Source: Vibrio natriegens NBRC 15636 = ATCC 14048 = DSM 759 (GTDB lineage Bacteria; Pseudomonadota; Gammaproteobacteria; Enterobacterales; Vibrionaceae). From it: a stretch of 64,000 bases of DNA. The notes beneath the pieces are model-generated. The model worked only from the letters and a program-made list of their open reading frames with translations, made no database searches and was not told the origin of the DNA. The stretch lies in the NCBI RefSeq assembly GCF_035621455.1, contig NZ_CP141822.1, positions 1,426,001 through 1,490,000 of the forward strand, written 5' to 3'. Position numbers and translations under genes: made by a program. Below, one piece after another: positions 8,677-20,222 of this stretch (position 1 is its first letter; each line of letters starts with the position of its first letter).

Positions 8677-10176
8677 ATGGAAGCAAAAAATATACTGACG
8701 GCGAATAACATATCTAAACGATATGGTGGCGTATTTGCTTTAAATGATGTCAGTTTTTCTCTCCGCAGCGGAGAAATTCTCGGTCTATGCGGGGAAAATG
8801 GAGCGGGCAAAAGCACGCTGGTAAAAATTCTTGGCGGTTATGTCACACCAGACACAGGAACATTAGAAATTGGCGGCATGAACGTCGAGCTAGGTAAACG
8901 TGTCGACCCCTCTTTGATTACTATCGTCCATCAGGAACTTTCAATCCTGCCGCATCTGAGCGTGCTGGATAACATTGTTATCGGGATGAAAGAAAATGGG
9001 CAAATCTATCGTAGAGGTCGCTATACAGAACAAGTCACTAAACTGCTTGCCGATGTGGGTTTAGAACATATTTCTCCTCACCAGCTTGCGGAAACACTCT
9101 CTTTAGCAGAAAGACAATTGGTTGAGATTGCACGTGGGCTTGCAAGTGGTGCACATGTACTACTTCTTGATGAACCGACTGCAACTCTTTCTGATGCAGA
9201 GATTGAAAAAGTCTTTTCTATTATGCGTAAGCTGAAAGCAGCCGGAACCACGTTGGTCATTATCAGTCACCGTTTGGATGAAGTCTTTACCATCACCGAT
9301 CGCGTTACGGTGTTCCGTGGCGGTAAACATATCTTTACCCGTAATACCAAAGATGTCACAGGACCGGAACTGGTTAGTGCCATGCTTGGTCATGAAGTTG
9401 AGAGGGGCGTTATCAGGCCTCAACGACAGCATGGGGACGTATTGCTTGAATGCAAAAATGTGCAAATAGAGAATGGTTATGGTCCGTTAGATTTTACCTG
9501 TCACAAGGGTGAAATCGTCGCCATTGTCGGTCAGCTTGGTGCCGGAGCGGATTTATTCTTGCGTACATTAGCCGGTTTAGCACCAGCAGAGCAGGGCGTT
9601 ATATTGCTCAATCAGAACCCTATAGCACTCAACTCTATATATGATGCTGAGCAACACGCTATTTCTTATGTACCAGAAGATAGAGCCGGTAAAGGCGCAT
9701 TTCTGGAAGCGCCAATTGGCATGAATCTAACTTCAAGAGCGCTGGATGTTCTGTCTCATTGGGGTGTGATTTCAAAACCTAAGGATACAAAAAACGGTGT
9801 GGAGCTAGCAGAGTCATTTACTCTCAATCCGGATCGAAATCATGAACCTGTTTCTTCACTCAGTGGTGGTAACCAACAGAAAGTGGTTCTGGGTAAAGCC
9901 ATTGCAACGAATCCCAATTTACTGCTGCTAAATGAGCCAACCCGGGGCGTGGATATTGGTGCACGTGCCGATATTTACCAGCGCTTAAGAGATCGAGCGG
10001 ATCAAGGGCTTTCAATTGTCTTTTACTCTACCGATCTGGAAGAGATTCTCGACTTTGCTGATCGCATAGTCACGGTATTTAAAGGCGAAGTAATAAACAG
10101 CGTATTAAGGAAAGATGCGACTCAGGAAAGCATCTTACAAGACATTCTGCACGGAAAAGCGAGGGATGCAGCATGA
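8677..10176 (+). CDS. Ribose-type ABC importer, duplicated ATPase
   Basis: A 499-residue ATP-binding subunit with two fused nucleotide-binding domains, as in RbsA, MglA and XylG. Domain 1 has Walker A GENGAGKST, Walker B LLLDEPTATL and a degenerate signature (LSLAERQ). Domain 2 has the degenerate Walker A usual in this family (GQLGAGADLF) and an intact LSGGNQQK signature. I chose the ATG at 8677 because AAAGGA lies ten bases before it; a TTG at 8656 would overlap that site. It overlaps the next gene by four bases. It powers uptake across the inner membrane for the two permeases and binding protein that follow. Confidence 0.9.
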   Translation: MEAKNILTANNISKRYGGVFALNDVSFSLRSGEILGLCGENGAGKSTLVKILGGYVTPDTGTLEIGGMNVELGKRVDPSLITIVHQELSILPHLSVLDNIVIGMKENGQIYRRGRYTEQVTKLLADVGLEHISPHQLAETLSLAERQLVEIARGLASGAHVLLLDEPTATLSDAEIEKVFSIMRKLKAAGTTLVIISHRLDEVFTITDRVTVFRGGKHIFTRNTKDVTGPELVSAMLGHEVERGVIRPQRQHGDVLLECKNVQIENGYGPLDFTCHKGEIVAIVGQLGAGADLFLRTLAGLAPAEQGVILLNQNPIALNSIYDAEQHAISYVPEDRAGKGAFLEAPIGMNLTSRALDVLSHWGVISKPKDTKNGVELAESFTLNPDRNHEPVSSLSGGNQQKVVLGKAIATNPNLLLLNEPTRGVDIGARADIYQRLRDRADQGLSIVFYSTDLEEILDFADRIVTVFKGEVINSVLRKDATQESILQDILHGKARDAA

Positions 10177-11162
10177 TTGGAGCAACCTCTTCAAAATCAG
10201 CGTTACCATTTCTGTCCCTGAGCGGCGCGGCGTTTTCTCCAACCCGTATTCAGGCAACATCGGTAAGGTTTGCCATCGTGATTGTTGCGGTGTTGGCAAG
10301 CGTATTCATTGACGGCTTCGCTACCACGCAAAATTTAAGTTCAATTCTATTTTCTACCGTCTCGGTCGGCATAGCCGCTTGCGGACTGGCTTTGGTAACA
10401 ATTAGTGGCAATTTGTTTATGTTGTCGATCAGTGCGACAACGTCTATATCCACCATTATTTTTGCTAGCTCATTGCAGTTTGGTATTCCAGCGGCGATTG
10501 TTTTGACTTTGGCCGTCGGCATCATCTTCGGTGTTATTCAGGGTACGGCAGTTGGCGCAATGAAAACCAATCCAATTATCACGACGATTGCAGCGTCTTC
10601 GGTGATTACCGGTATTGGTTCCTGGGTATCGGGTGGACGAACCATAACTAGTGATGTCAGCGTTGAGTGGCTCGGTGTCGGTCATATCTTCCCGGGAGTA
10701 CCAAACCAGTTATTTATTTTGATATTCGTGTTGTTTGCGTGTGAGTTCTTCTTATCACGCATGCGTTTAGGGCGAGAAATCCAGCTAATTGGTATCAATG
10801 CAACCACTGCAAAACTTTCTGGACTTCGAGTGGGATTAGCCGTTGCGATGGCTTATATCATCGCGTCTTCAACCGCTTCTTTAACCGGTATTCTTATCGC
10901 ATCGCAAAACTCACAAGGGAATTTGTCGCTTGGTGCAGGACTGGATTTTAGTGCAATTGCGGCAGTACTCGTTGGTGGCGTTGCTATTGCTGGTGGGCAT
11001 GGCCGTATAAAAGACGCAGTATTTGGCGCTCTGTTCCTGGCGATAGTTGGTAACGTTCTGTTGTTGGCTGGTTTTTCTCTGGATATGCAGTTGATGGTAA
11101 AAGGCGCAGTTGTACTTATTTCTGTAGTGCTGGGTGCATTACTGTCTCGTAAGCGTAAATAA
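10173..11162 (+). CDS. Ribose-type ABC importer, permease 1
   Basis: A 329-residue membrane protein with about nine to ten hydrophobic segments. It has the BPD_transp_2 layout of RbsC-type permeases, including the cytoplasmic coupling region GINATTAKLSGLRVG and the Gly-rich LVGGVAIAGGHGRIKD segment. Its ATGA overlap with the ATPase gene shows translational coupling. A second permease follows 12 bases later, so the channel is probably a heterodimer. Confidence 0.9.
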   Translation: MIGATSSKSALPFLSLSGAAFSPTRIQATSVRFAIVIVAVLASVFIDGFATTQNLSSILFSTVSVGIAACGLALVTISGNLFMLSISATTSISTIIFASSLQFGIPAAIVLTLAVGIIFGVIQGTAVGAMKTNPIITTIAASSVITGIGSWVSGGRTITSDVSVEWLGVGHIFPGVPNQLFILIFVLFACEFFLSRMRLGREIQLIGINATTAKLSGLRVGLAVAMAYIIASSTASLTGILIASQNSQGNLSLGAGLDFSAIAAVLVGGVAIAGGHGRIKDAVFGALFLAIVGNVLLLAGFSLDMQLMVKGAVVLISVVLGALLSRKRK

Positions 11163-11174
11163 AGGAGATGCAAA

Positions 11175-12131
11175 ATGAAATCTAAATGGAATTCGTCAGA
11201 CATATTACGAGTGTTTCTGTTTATCGCTATACCTGTCTTTTTTGCTTGCATGAACAGTTTCTTTTTAACCAGTGGGAACCTGTTTGCTTTAATGCAGAAT
11301 TTCGGTTTAGTTGGGCTGGTGGCTTTAGGTCTGGTGCTCACTATGATTGTTGGTGAGTTCGATCTTTCAGTTGCTTCAATGGTTGCTGTCGGTGGTCTTA
11401 TTCTGGCTAAAACAGGCGTAGATAGCGCCATTATAGGTGTGATGTGGGCGATGGTGTTTGGCCTTGTCGTCGGACTTATTAATGCTGCGTTCATTATTAA
11501 ACTCAAAGTTTCTTCGTTAGTAAGCACACTAGGCATGATGATTCTGTTATCGGGTTTTGCTTACTGGATCGCTGATGGCAATGTCGTCCCTTACTACAAC
11601 TTTGATGCATCAGATGTTTTGGATGCACAGATAGCGTACGTATTCTCACCTCGCATCCTTATTACGATTGCAGCGATGATAGTTGTATACCTGCTTCTTA
11701 GCTTTACTCGCTTGGGAAGAGACCTGTATGCAACAGGTAGCCACAGACAATCCGCAATCATGAGCGGTGCAAATACTTCTGCTGCTTTGTGTGTTGCATT
11801 TGGTTTATCTGGAATGCTAGCCGCCTTAGCAGGTGCTTTGATTTCAATCAGTCTGGCAACAGGCTCGCCAACACTTGGTGACACGCTCCTAATTCAAGCT
11901 GCTTCTGCCGCGATTCTGGGTGGTGTCTCTCTTGGTGGTGGCGTCGGCAAAATTCATCAGGTAGCGGTAGGTGTGATGATTCTTGCTGCTCTTGGTAATG
12001 GGTTGAGCCTTATGGGCGCAAGTTCTGCGACCACATTATTAGTCAATGGTTGTGTTCTGGGATTCGTCGTTCTGATGAATGGTGATCTGAGTTCACTACG
12101 TATAAATCTTGTTAAAAAAACACATGGATAA
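11175..12131 (+). CDS. Ribose-type ABC importer, permease 2
   Basis: A 318-residue permease of the same family as the previous gene. It carries the characteristic GEFDLSVASMVAVGG segment after helix 2 and the coupling loop ATGSHRQSAIMSGANT. AAAGGAG precedes the ATG. Two distinct permeases in one operon occur in autoinducer-2 and rhamnose importers of this family as well as uncharacterised ones, so this does not identify the substrate. Confidence 0.9.
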   Translation: MKSKWNSSDILRVFLFIAIPVFFACMNSFFLTSGNLFALMQNFGLVGLVALGLVLTMIVGEFDLSVASMVAVGGLILAKTGVDSAIIGVMWAMVFGLVVGLINAAFIIKLKVSSLVSTLGMMILLSGFAYWIADGNVVPYYNFDASDVLDAQIAYVFSPRILITIAAMIVVYLLLSFTRLGRDLYATGSHRQSAIMSGANTSAALCVAFGLSGMLAALAGALISISLATGSPTLGDTLLIQAASAAILGGVSLGGGVGKIHQVAVGVMILAALGNGLSLMGASSATTLLVNGCVLGFVVLMNGDLSSLRINLVKKTHG

Positions 12132-12155
12132 TCAACGGACAACGGAGATGTCACG

Positions 12156-13142
12156 ATGAAAACAAAATTATTTCTAAAACACTCTTTAACTGCGCTGGCT
12201 ACGACAGCCGCGCTTGCTTCAGCCGCAACTGTGTCGGTGGCACAGGCTGCGGAAGGTAAGTCAGTGATACTGCTTCAGCCAACTGAAGAATGTACGTACT
12301 GTGCGGACTACTTACGTTTCTTCAAGCAAGAAGCAACCGCTGCGGGTTTGGATTTTGAAACAACAACCAGTCCGTTTGATCCAGCGAACCAGGCTAACCA
12401 GGTTGAACAGGCGATTGCGAAACGCCCAGATGCGATTATCTTATGGCCGGTAGATGCAAACGCGCTCATTCCATCTATGCGCAAAATTCAAAAAGCGGGT
12501 ATTCCACTCATCATCAGTGACGCGTTACCAGCAAAACAGTCTGAAAGATTCTGGGATGTGTATACAGGCGGAAACAGTGAAGACATTGGTCGTGAATCTG
12601 CGAAAGCGATGGTCGATGCGTTTGAAGCGAAAGGCTATGGTAAAAAAGGCGAAATTTTTGTGATTACCGGTACTCCGGGGGCCCCAACGTCAATTGGTCG
12701 TATGAAAGGCTTTACTGAAGAGCTAAGCAAGCTAGCACCGGACATTAAAATTCTCGGTGAACAACCAGGTAACTGGGATCAGAACGTCTCTATGACAGCC
12801 GCGTCTTCACTATTCACTCGCTTTGGTGATCAGGTTGAAGGTGTCTACGCGGTAGAAGATTTAATGATGGCGGGTGTGATTGTCGCAGCTGAACGCGCCA
12901 ATATTGATGCTTCTAAGCTCGCTTTAGTCGGTGTTGGTTGTGAAGTCCCAGGGTACAAAAATATCAAAGCGGGTATCCAGTATGCGACAGTATTGTCTGA
13001 TGCTTACAGTGACGCCAAATACGCAGTAGATGCGGCGGTGAAATTGTTGGATGGTGAGAAGTTAGATAAATACATCTATATGCCAAACCCTATTATTACT
13101 AAAGATAACTTGAGTGACTGTAAAGGTATTCAAGATCTTTAA
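12156..13142 (+). CDS. Ribose-type ABC importer, periplasmic binding protein
   Basis: A 328-residue protein with a signal peptide ending near AQAA (residues 29-32) and a Peripla_BP_4 type fold: two lobes with repeated DAIILWPVDANA-like and VYAVEDLMMAG-like hinge elements. The mature N-terminus has an unusual CTYC pair at 46-49, with two more cysteines later (VGCEVPG and the C-terminal SDCKG), which may form disulfides. It is the last gene of the importer operon and would set its specificity. Ligands of this family are mostly sugars, but the surrounding hydrolases make a nitrogenous ligand possible. Confidence 0.88.
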   Translation: MKTKLFLKHSLTALATTAALASAATVSVAQAAEGKSVILLQPTEECTYCADYLRFFKQEATAAGLDFETTTSPFDPANQANQVEQAIAKRPDAIILWPVDANALIPSMRKIQKAGIPLIISDALPAKQSERFWDVYTGGNSEDIGRESAKAMVDAFEAKGYGKKGEIFVITGTPGAPTSIGRMKGFTEELSKLAPDIKILGEQPGNWDQNVSMTAASSLFTRFGDQVEGVYAVEDLMMAGVIVAAERANIDASKLALVGVGCEVPGYKNIKAGIQYATVLSDAYSDAKYAVDAAVKLLDGEKLDKYIYMPNPIITKDNLSDCKGIQDL

Positions 13143-13163
13143 TAGGGTATTGGGGTAGAAGCA

Positions 13164-13199
13164 AAAGGGATAAGTAGCACAGTTACTTATCCCTTTTTT
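13164..13199 (+). terminator. Rho-independent terminator after ABC operon
   Basis: AAAGGGATAAGTA pairs with TACTTATCCCTTT around a short loop and runs into Ts. It lies between the ABC operon and a convergent AraC gene and can serve both. Confidence 0.85.
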
Positions 13200-13225
13200 A
13201 TTTTTACTCATTGAATTTTAGATGG

Positions 13226-14158
13226 TTATCGTGTCAATTCTCGTGGAGAGTAACCAAATTGTTTTTTGAAAGTGCGGCTAAAGTGAGAAAGATCTTTATA
13301 ACCAAAAGTGAGTGCCGCTTCAGTGATGTTTGTTACACGTTTATTTGCCAGTGCATCGTAGGCACAAGATAGACGCTGGGATTGCAACCAATTACGTGGA
13401 GTTTCTCCAACTTCGGCAAATAGTCTGCTTAGTGTTCGCAAAGAAATACCCTTTTGAGAAGCAACACTTTCAAGGCTTAACTCTTCATCAGTAATATGAT
13501 TGCGGATGTAAGTTTTGATTTCGTTTAGTTGTTTATTGTTAGACGCGATAGGGCTATCGTTTGCCGTTGCCCGACTGATGGCCGTTGTCAGCATATCGAG
13601 TGTTGGGACAATAAAATCGTCCTCGTTTATCAGCTCTGGAGATGAGGCTATAATTGATGTCTCGTTCATTAGCGACTTGATTAAGCGACCAAATGATGAC
13701 TGATCATTTAAAACAGTGCCACCCAAATTATCTAATCGGGTTACTTTCGCCTGGATTAACGGACGAGGAATACGCAGAAGCATCGCTTTGTAGGCGGAAG
13801 TATAATTGAATGAATATGGTTTGCCAGAATCGTATATTAGGATGTCACCAACATTGTGTGATACCTGACGGTCATTTTGCTCGAAATAACCTTCGCCCTC
13901 TAACATAACAGAAAGAAATATGTCTTCGCGTGGTACATTGCGTAAATCTGTAGTGCGACGATCATAGCGAATACTTTCTGAAGCGACATGGCTTAATTCT
14001 GTAGAGCCAACGTGTTGAACAGATGTCGTCGCTTTGAATTGAGTTGTATCACTGGCGATACCCAGACAAGGTGCGTAGTGTTTAGTTACCACGTCATTCC
14101 AGTAGTTGAATCTATCTTTTTGATCCAAAGTGTCAGTCGAAAAAATAGTGCTCATCAT
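13226..14158 (-). CDS. AraC-family transcriptional regulator 3
   Basis: A 310-residue regulator of the same subfamily as the two at 3327-5547. The sensor domain opens with DRFNYWNDVVTKHY near residue 15, and the C-terminal double helix-turn-helix ends in GYKDLSHFSRTFKKQFG. It lies tail to tail with the ABC importer operon and head to head with a short empty stretch before the EamA gene. A role in controlling the importer is likely from position. Two ATGs open the gene (MM), and either could be used. Confidence 0.9.
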   Translation of the reverse strand: MMSTIFSTDTLDQKDRFNYWNDVVTKHYAPCLGIASDTTQFKATTSVQHVGSTELSHVASESIRYDRRTTDLRNVPREDIFLSVMLEGEGYFEQNDRQVSHNVGDILIYDSGKPYSFNYTSAYKAMLLRIPRPLIQAKVTRLDNLGGTVLNDQSSFGRLIKSLMNETSIIASSPELINEDDFIVPTLDMLTTAISRATANDSPIASNNKQLNEIKTYIRNHITDEELSLESVASQKGISLRTLSRLFAEVGETPRNWLQSQRLSCAYDALANKRVTNITEAALTFGYKDLSHFSRTFKKQFGYSPRELTR

Positions 14159-14317
14159 TCAAGTGTTCCCAACTAAAACCAGTTACTAGCTATAAAGCAA
14201 TATAAGTGCCACTAAAAAGTCTTGGTTAATTTCTGTGCGCAAAAAAGGTGCATATTGCATAAATGTCGGGAAAACAGTGAGATAGCTTTGCTGATAAGAA
14301 AAGTTTGAGGAGAAAAA

Positions 14318-14332
14318 ATGTTATGTCAATAA
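14318..14332 (+). other. Four-codon frame behind a strong ribosome-binding site
   Basis: GAGGAG at 14307-14312 precedes ATG TTA TGT CAA TAA with ideal spacing, and a terminator stem follows at once. Nothing downstream is on this strand. It may be a leader remnant or the scar of a deleted gene. Confidence 0.2.
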
Positions 14333-14335
14333 ACT

Positions 14336-14378
14336 AAACGCACTCACTTGGTGCTATTTTCACCTTGGGAGTGCGTTT
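14336..14378 (-). terminator. Terminator of the EamA exporter gene
   Basis: AAACGCACTC pairs perfectly with GAGTGCGTTT, with further partial pairing (CTTGG/CCTTGG area) in the loop. It lies just past the stop of the EamA gene on the minus strand, and T-rich sequence follows. Confidence 0.7.
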
Positions 14379-14406
14379 GTGATTTGTTGTGTTCAGTGTT
14401 GGTGCG

Positions 14407-15321
14407 TTAACTTTCTAACTCAGTTTGTACTGTATAAGATTCGGTTTCGTTCGATTCTGAAAGAAGAATTGAACCGGTTACCATCAGCAGTGCAATTCCG
14501 TCTGTCATCGTCAGTGACTGGTCAAAGAAGATGATAGAGAAGAAAGTTGACGCTACAGGGATAATCGCAAAAGCCATACCAGTCGCACTTGCCGGAATTT
14601 TTGTTACGCCGTTGAAGAAGCAGAAGTAAGGGACTGCCCATACCAGAATACCGTAGTAGATCATGGTCACTGTGTTTTTGCTATCAAACAATAGTGACAG
14701 GTCAATGTCTTTGGTTTCAAGCAGAAACATTAGCGGTACAGTAAAAACCATGCCGGTAAAACATACGCCTGTCGCCATAGTTAGTGCAGGAAGCTGAACG
14801 TCATATTTCTTCGCTGCAATCACACAACCTGAAGTTGATAGTGTTGATAGTGCTAGTAGAACGATGCCGTAAATCGATGTACTACCTGATGTGTCACTTG
14901 AAGGAATTGTTAGAGCTAACACGCCTGCTATCGCTAACAGAATCGCAAAACCTTTTCGAGTGCTGAGTTTTTCTTTAAGCAAGAAATACGACAGTGTCAG
15001 TACTACTGCCGGAGCGATACTCGTAAAAATTGAGGCAGAAATTGCGTTCGAGTATTCGAATCCGTACAGTAGAAATGCAGTGTATAGTACAGCCCCAAGC
15101 AGTGACTGTAAGCTTATGATGGCCCAGGTTTTAAAGCTGAGTGAAAAAATAGCCGGAGCACCAGTCGCACGACCAATGATGTACAAAAACGCAAAACCTA
15201 TTGCGAAGGTGATAGCGATGAATGTCCATACTGGTATGCTGTTCATTGATTCTGCTGCGATAGGGTAGCTAATACCAACCAGCAGGTAACACATTAATAC
15301 GTTTAAGTATCCCATATTCAT
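14407..15321 (-). CDS. EamA/DMT-family exporter
   Basis: A 304-residue protein with about ten hydrophobic segments arranged as two EamA repeats. FLLKEKLSTRKGFAILLAIAG-like sequence after helix 4 and the SILLSESNE tail are typical of drug/metabolite transporters. Relatives export amino acids, nucleosides or metabolites. It closes the accessory cluster and may remove a product or toxic intermediate, but it could equally be unrelated to it. The start is the second in-frame Met region (MNMGYLN), with the spacing to a GGAAAT site acceptable. Confidence 0.82.
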   Translation of the reverse strand: MNMGYLNVLMCYLLVGISYPIAAESMNSIPVWTFIAITFAIGFAFLYIIGRATGAPAIFSLSFKTWAIISLQSLLGAVLYTAFLLYGFEYSNAISASIFTSIAPAVVLTLSYFLLKEKLSTRKGFAILLAIAGVLALTIPSSDTSGSTSIYGIVLLALSTLSTSGCVIAAKKYDVQLPALTMATGVCFTGMVFTVPLMFLLETKDIDLSLLFDSKNTVTMIYYGILVWAVPYFCFFNGVTKIPASATGMAFAIIPVASTFFSIIFFDQSLTMTDGIALLMVTGSILLSESNETESYTVQTELES

Positions 15322-15571
15322 GATGATTTCCTCTTTCCTTGAGATGTAAAATCATCATGCCTCGATATTCTCAGGCTTACTTGGCTGTATCTGCCAAGGT
15401 GTGGTTTATTTAGGTCAAAGTTCTATTGAGGCGGTGGCTGTCATTCGATCTTTGGCAAGAGGAAGTTCCATAGCTCAATAGTGCCTAATAGCCACATCTT
15501 TGATGTCTTCTACGCTGAGTCTTCTGAGTACTCGGGATCAACAGCCTGGTATCTTGAGGTTATTTGGATAT

Positions 15572-16606
15572 CTACAGAGTTATTTCTTTTATTGAATCCC
15601 GAAGTACAAGCTCACCGTGTATATCATCGAGTAGGTGTAAGTCACACTCTATGTTTTCCATTTTTTTGAAGAGCATCTTACAAGCGCGTTGCACAATGTC
15701 GTTAACCGGCAATTTAACCGAAGAAATCGAAGGATTTGTATAGGTAGATATATCATCATTACCAAAACCAAATATAGATATAGTTTCAGGAACTGGAATA
15801 CCTTCCTGTTGTAACGCTTTTAGGGCACCTATAGCTATAGCGTCACTGTGACATGCAATTGCGGTAAACTCGACCTGACGTTGAAGTAATTGTTGGCAGG
15901 CGGTATACCCACCGTCAAAAGATGATGAAGCTTCTATGATTAAAAAAGGATCTATCTCTAAACCACTTTTATGAAGAGACTGTTTATAGCCTTCAAAGCG
16001 TTGTCTTGATGTGTTGATATTCATAGGACCACAGATATAGGCTATTTTTTTGTGTCCCAATTCTAGCAATTTGTTCACTGCTAAGCTTTCAGCTTCTACC
16101 TGATCATACCAAACGTAGTTGTTTGGCTTATCCGCCAATTTATAGTTGATAACAACGAGCGGAATAGGGAGTTCATCGATAAGGCTTGAAAGTTGTTCTT
16201 CACCATTACCTGCCTCAATATGTGAGGTTTTGTAGTACAAAATCCCGTCACAGCGTCGATCGACTAATTGGTTTATAGAGCGAATGCCACTTTCAATGTT
16301 ATTGGTATCAGTTTGAGTGATGATCAAAAATTTGTTTGATTCTCTTGCCATAGCATGAGCCAGATCCATTATTTCCATGACGTTTTGAGAACTATGATAG
16401 CCAGAAGGAAGGATTAAGCCCACGCTATTGGTTGTTTGATTGGATAAAGATTGTGCAAGAATGTTTGGTCGATAATTGAGTTCCTCTATCGCTTTAAACA
16501 CCGCGTCTCTCGTTGCTTGCGATATACGTCCTTTCCCGTTCATCACACGAGACACTGTCGTTTTAGATACTCCTGCTCGTCGGGATACATCCAACAATGT
16601 TGTCAT
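15572..16606 (-). CDS. LacI-family repressor of the beta-glucoside operon
   Basis: A 344-residue regulator. Residues 1-20 are the LacI helix-turn-helix (TTLLDVSRRAGVSKTTVSRV), followed by the hinge helix (PNILAQSLSNQ) and a periplasmic-binding-protein-like sensor domain. It resembles AscG/GalR proteins. It is divergent from the PTS-glucosidase-porin genes, and the 713-base gap holds two operator-like palindromes with the CCGG centre typical of this family. It most likely represses those genes until a beta-glucoside or its phosphate is present. Confidence 0.92.
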   Translation of the reverse strand: MTTLLDVSRRAGVSKTTVSRVMNGKGRISQATRDAVFKAIEELNYRPNILAQSLSNQTTNSVGLILPSGYHSSQNVMEIMDLAHAMARESNKFLIITQTDTNNIESGIRSINQLVDRRCDGILYYKTSHIEAGNGEEQLSSLIDELPIPLVVINYKLADKPNNYVWYDQVEAESLAVNKLLELGHKKIAYICGPMNINTSRQRFEGYKQSLHKSGLEIDPFLIIEASSSFDGGYTACQQLLQRQVEFTAIACHSDAIAIGALKALQQEGIPVPETISIFGFGNDDISTYTNPSISSVKLPVNDIVQRACKMLFKKMENIECDLHLLDDIHGELVLRDSIKEITL

Positions 16607-16774
16607 ATTTATCTTTCCAAAATTTCTATTGATGTGATTGTAGCGAAGAAGAGCTAAATGCCAAACAGGTAAAGCGTTAAATTTATAGATAGTCCATAAA
16701 ACTTAGTAAGTTAGATAAATAAATATCGGTACTTTAAGGTTTACAGAATCGGGGGAGCAATACCTATAAATTAT

Positions 16775-16790
16775 GAACAACCGGTTGTTC
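16775..16790. promoter_or_regulatory. LacI-family operator 1
   Basis: GAACAACCGGTTGTTC is a perfect 16-base palindrome with the central CCGG dyad seen in LacI/GalR operators, about 170 bases upstream of the repressor start. Confidence 0.8.
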
Positions 16791-17003
16791 AGTTCTCGGG
16801 TTTTTTACTATATATCAAGCAGTTATTTATTGGTCCTTTCACATTGCTCTAACTTTATCTGACAATTATCAAATTAAATTCTCTCTATAACAGCAACCTT
16901 TATGCAACCTGTTTGTATTTTGAACAAATGTTTTTGTCCTATTGTGATTTTATTGTGACTCATAGCACGAAAATTGTTCTTTTTTGTTTTTTTTACTTAC
17001 ATT

Positions 17004-17019
17004 GAACAACCGGTTGCGC
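17004..17019. promoter_or_regulatory. LacI-family operator 2
   Basis: GAACAACCGGTTGCGC repeats operator 1 exactly over its first 13 bases and diverges at the right end. The 229-base distance between the sites would allow looping by a tetrameric repressor. Confidence 0.7.
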
Positions 17020-17319
17020 TTAGTATCCGATTTATGGCGACGAGGTAGAGAAATAGAAACTGAGCTTGGCTGACAATCACAGATCGTTAGGTCAGAAAAG
17101 AATTAGTTCTTTAAATACAAGGCATTAAAGTTTTGAGGTTTTGTTTGTTCGCACCGGAATGTGACGATTTTCACTCGTTTCCTAATTGATGGTTTTGTTA
17201 GTTTGTCTCATAGAGACAATAAAATGGGTTAACTCAGTCAAGTCTTACTACTTAGTTATCTGTATGTTTGGGTACCAGGAACTTGATTAGTTCTTAGTTA
17301 GCTTTTAAAAGGAATTAGT

Positions 17320-20137
<2,818 letters not shown>

Positions 20138-20167
20138 CTTCAATTTAAGTAATTAATATTTATTCAG

Positions 20168-20186
20168 CGCCTGTGTAAATCAGGCG
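20168..20186 (+). terminator. Intergenic hairpin before porin gene
   Basis: CGCCTG pairs with CAGGCG around a seven-base loop in the 85-base gap between glucosidase and porin genes. No T-run follows, so it more likely tunes or protects the mRNA than ends it. Confidence 0.4.
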
Positions 20187-20222
20187 TATGAATTCTTATT
20201 GCATATTTTATAGGGAAATAAA

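Larger units (their letters stand above)
16607..17319. other. Long divergent control region of the beta-glucoside operon
   Basis: 713 bases without a gene. It holds two LacI-type operators (16775-16790 and 17004-17019), a possible CRP half-site pair (TGTGA at 16954) and a leader of about 300 bases before the EIIBC gene. The long leader could hold further control, but I saw no riboswitch or antiterminator hairpin that I can defend. Confidence 0.55.

Noticed and set aside
10853..11536. A 227-codon minus-strand frame across the two permease genes
   Set aside because: It spans the junction of two clear permease genes, and its Thr/Ala/Pro-rich translation is typical of an antisense shadow.
16954..16969. 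A possible CRP site upstream of the PTS gene
   Set aside because: TGTGA is perfect, but the second half (GCACG) matches only three of five bases, so I mention it only as a possibility in the region entry.
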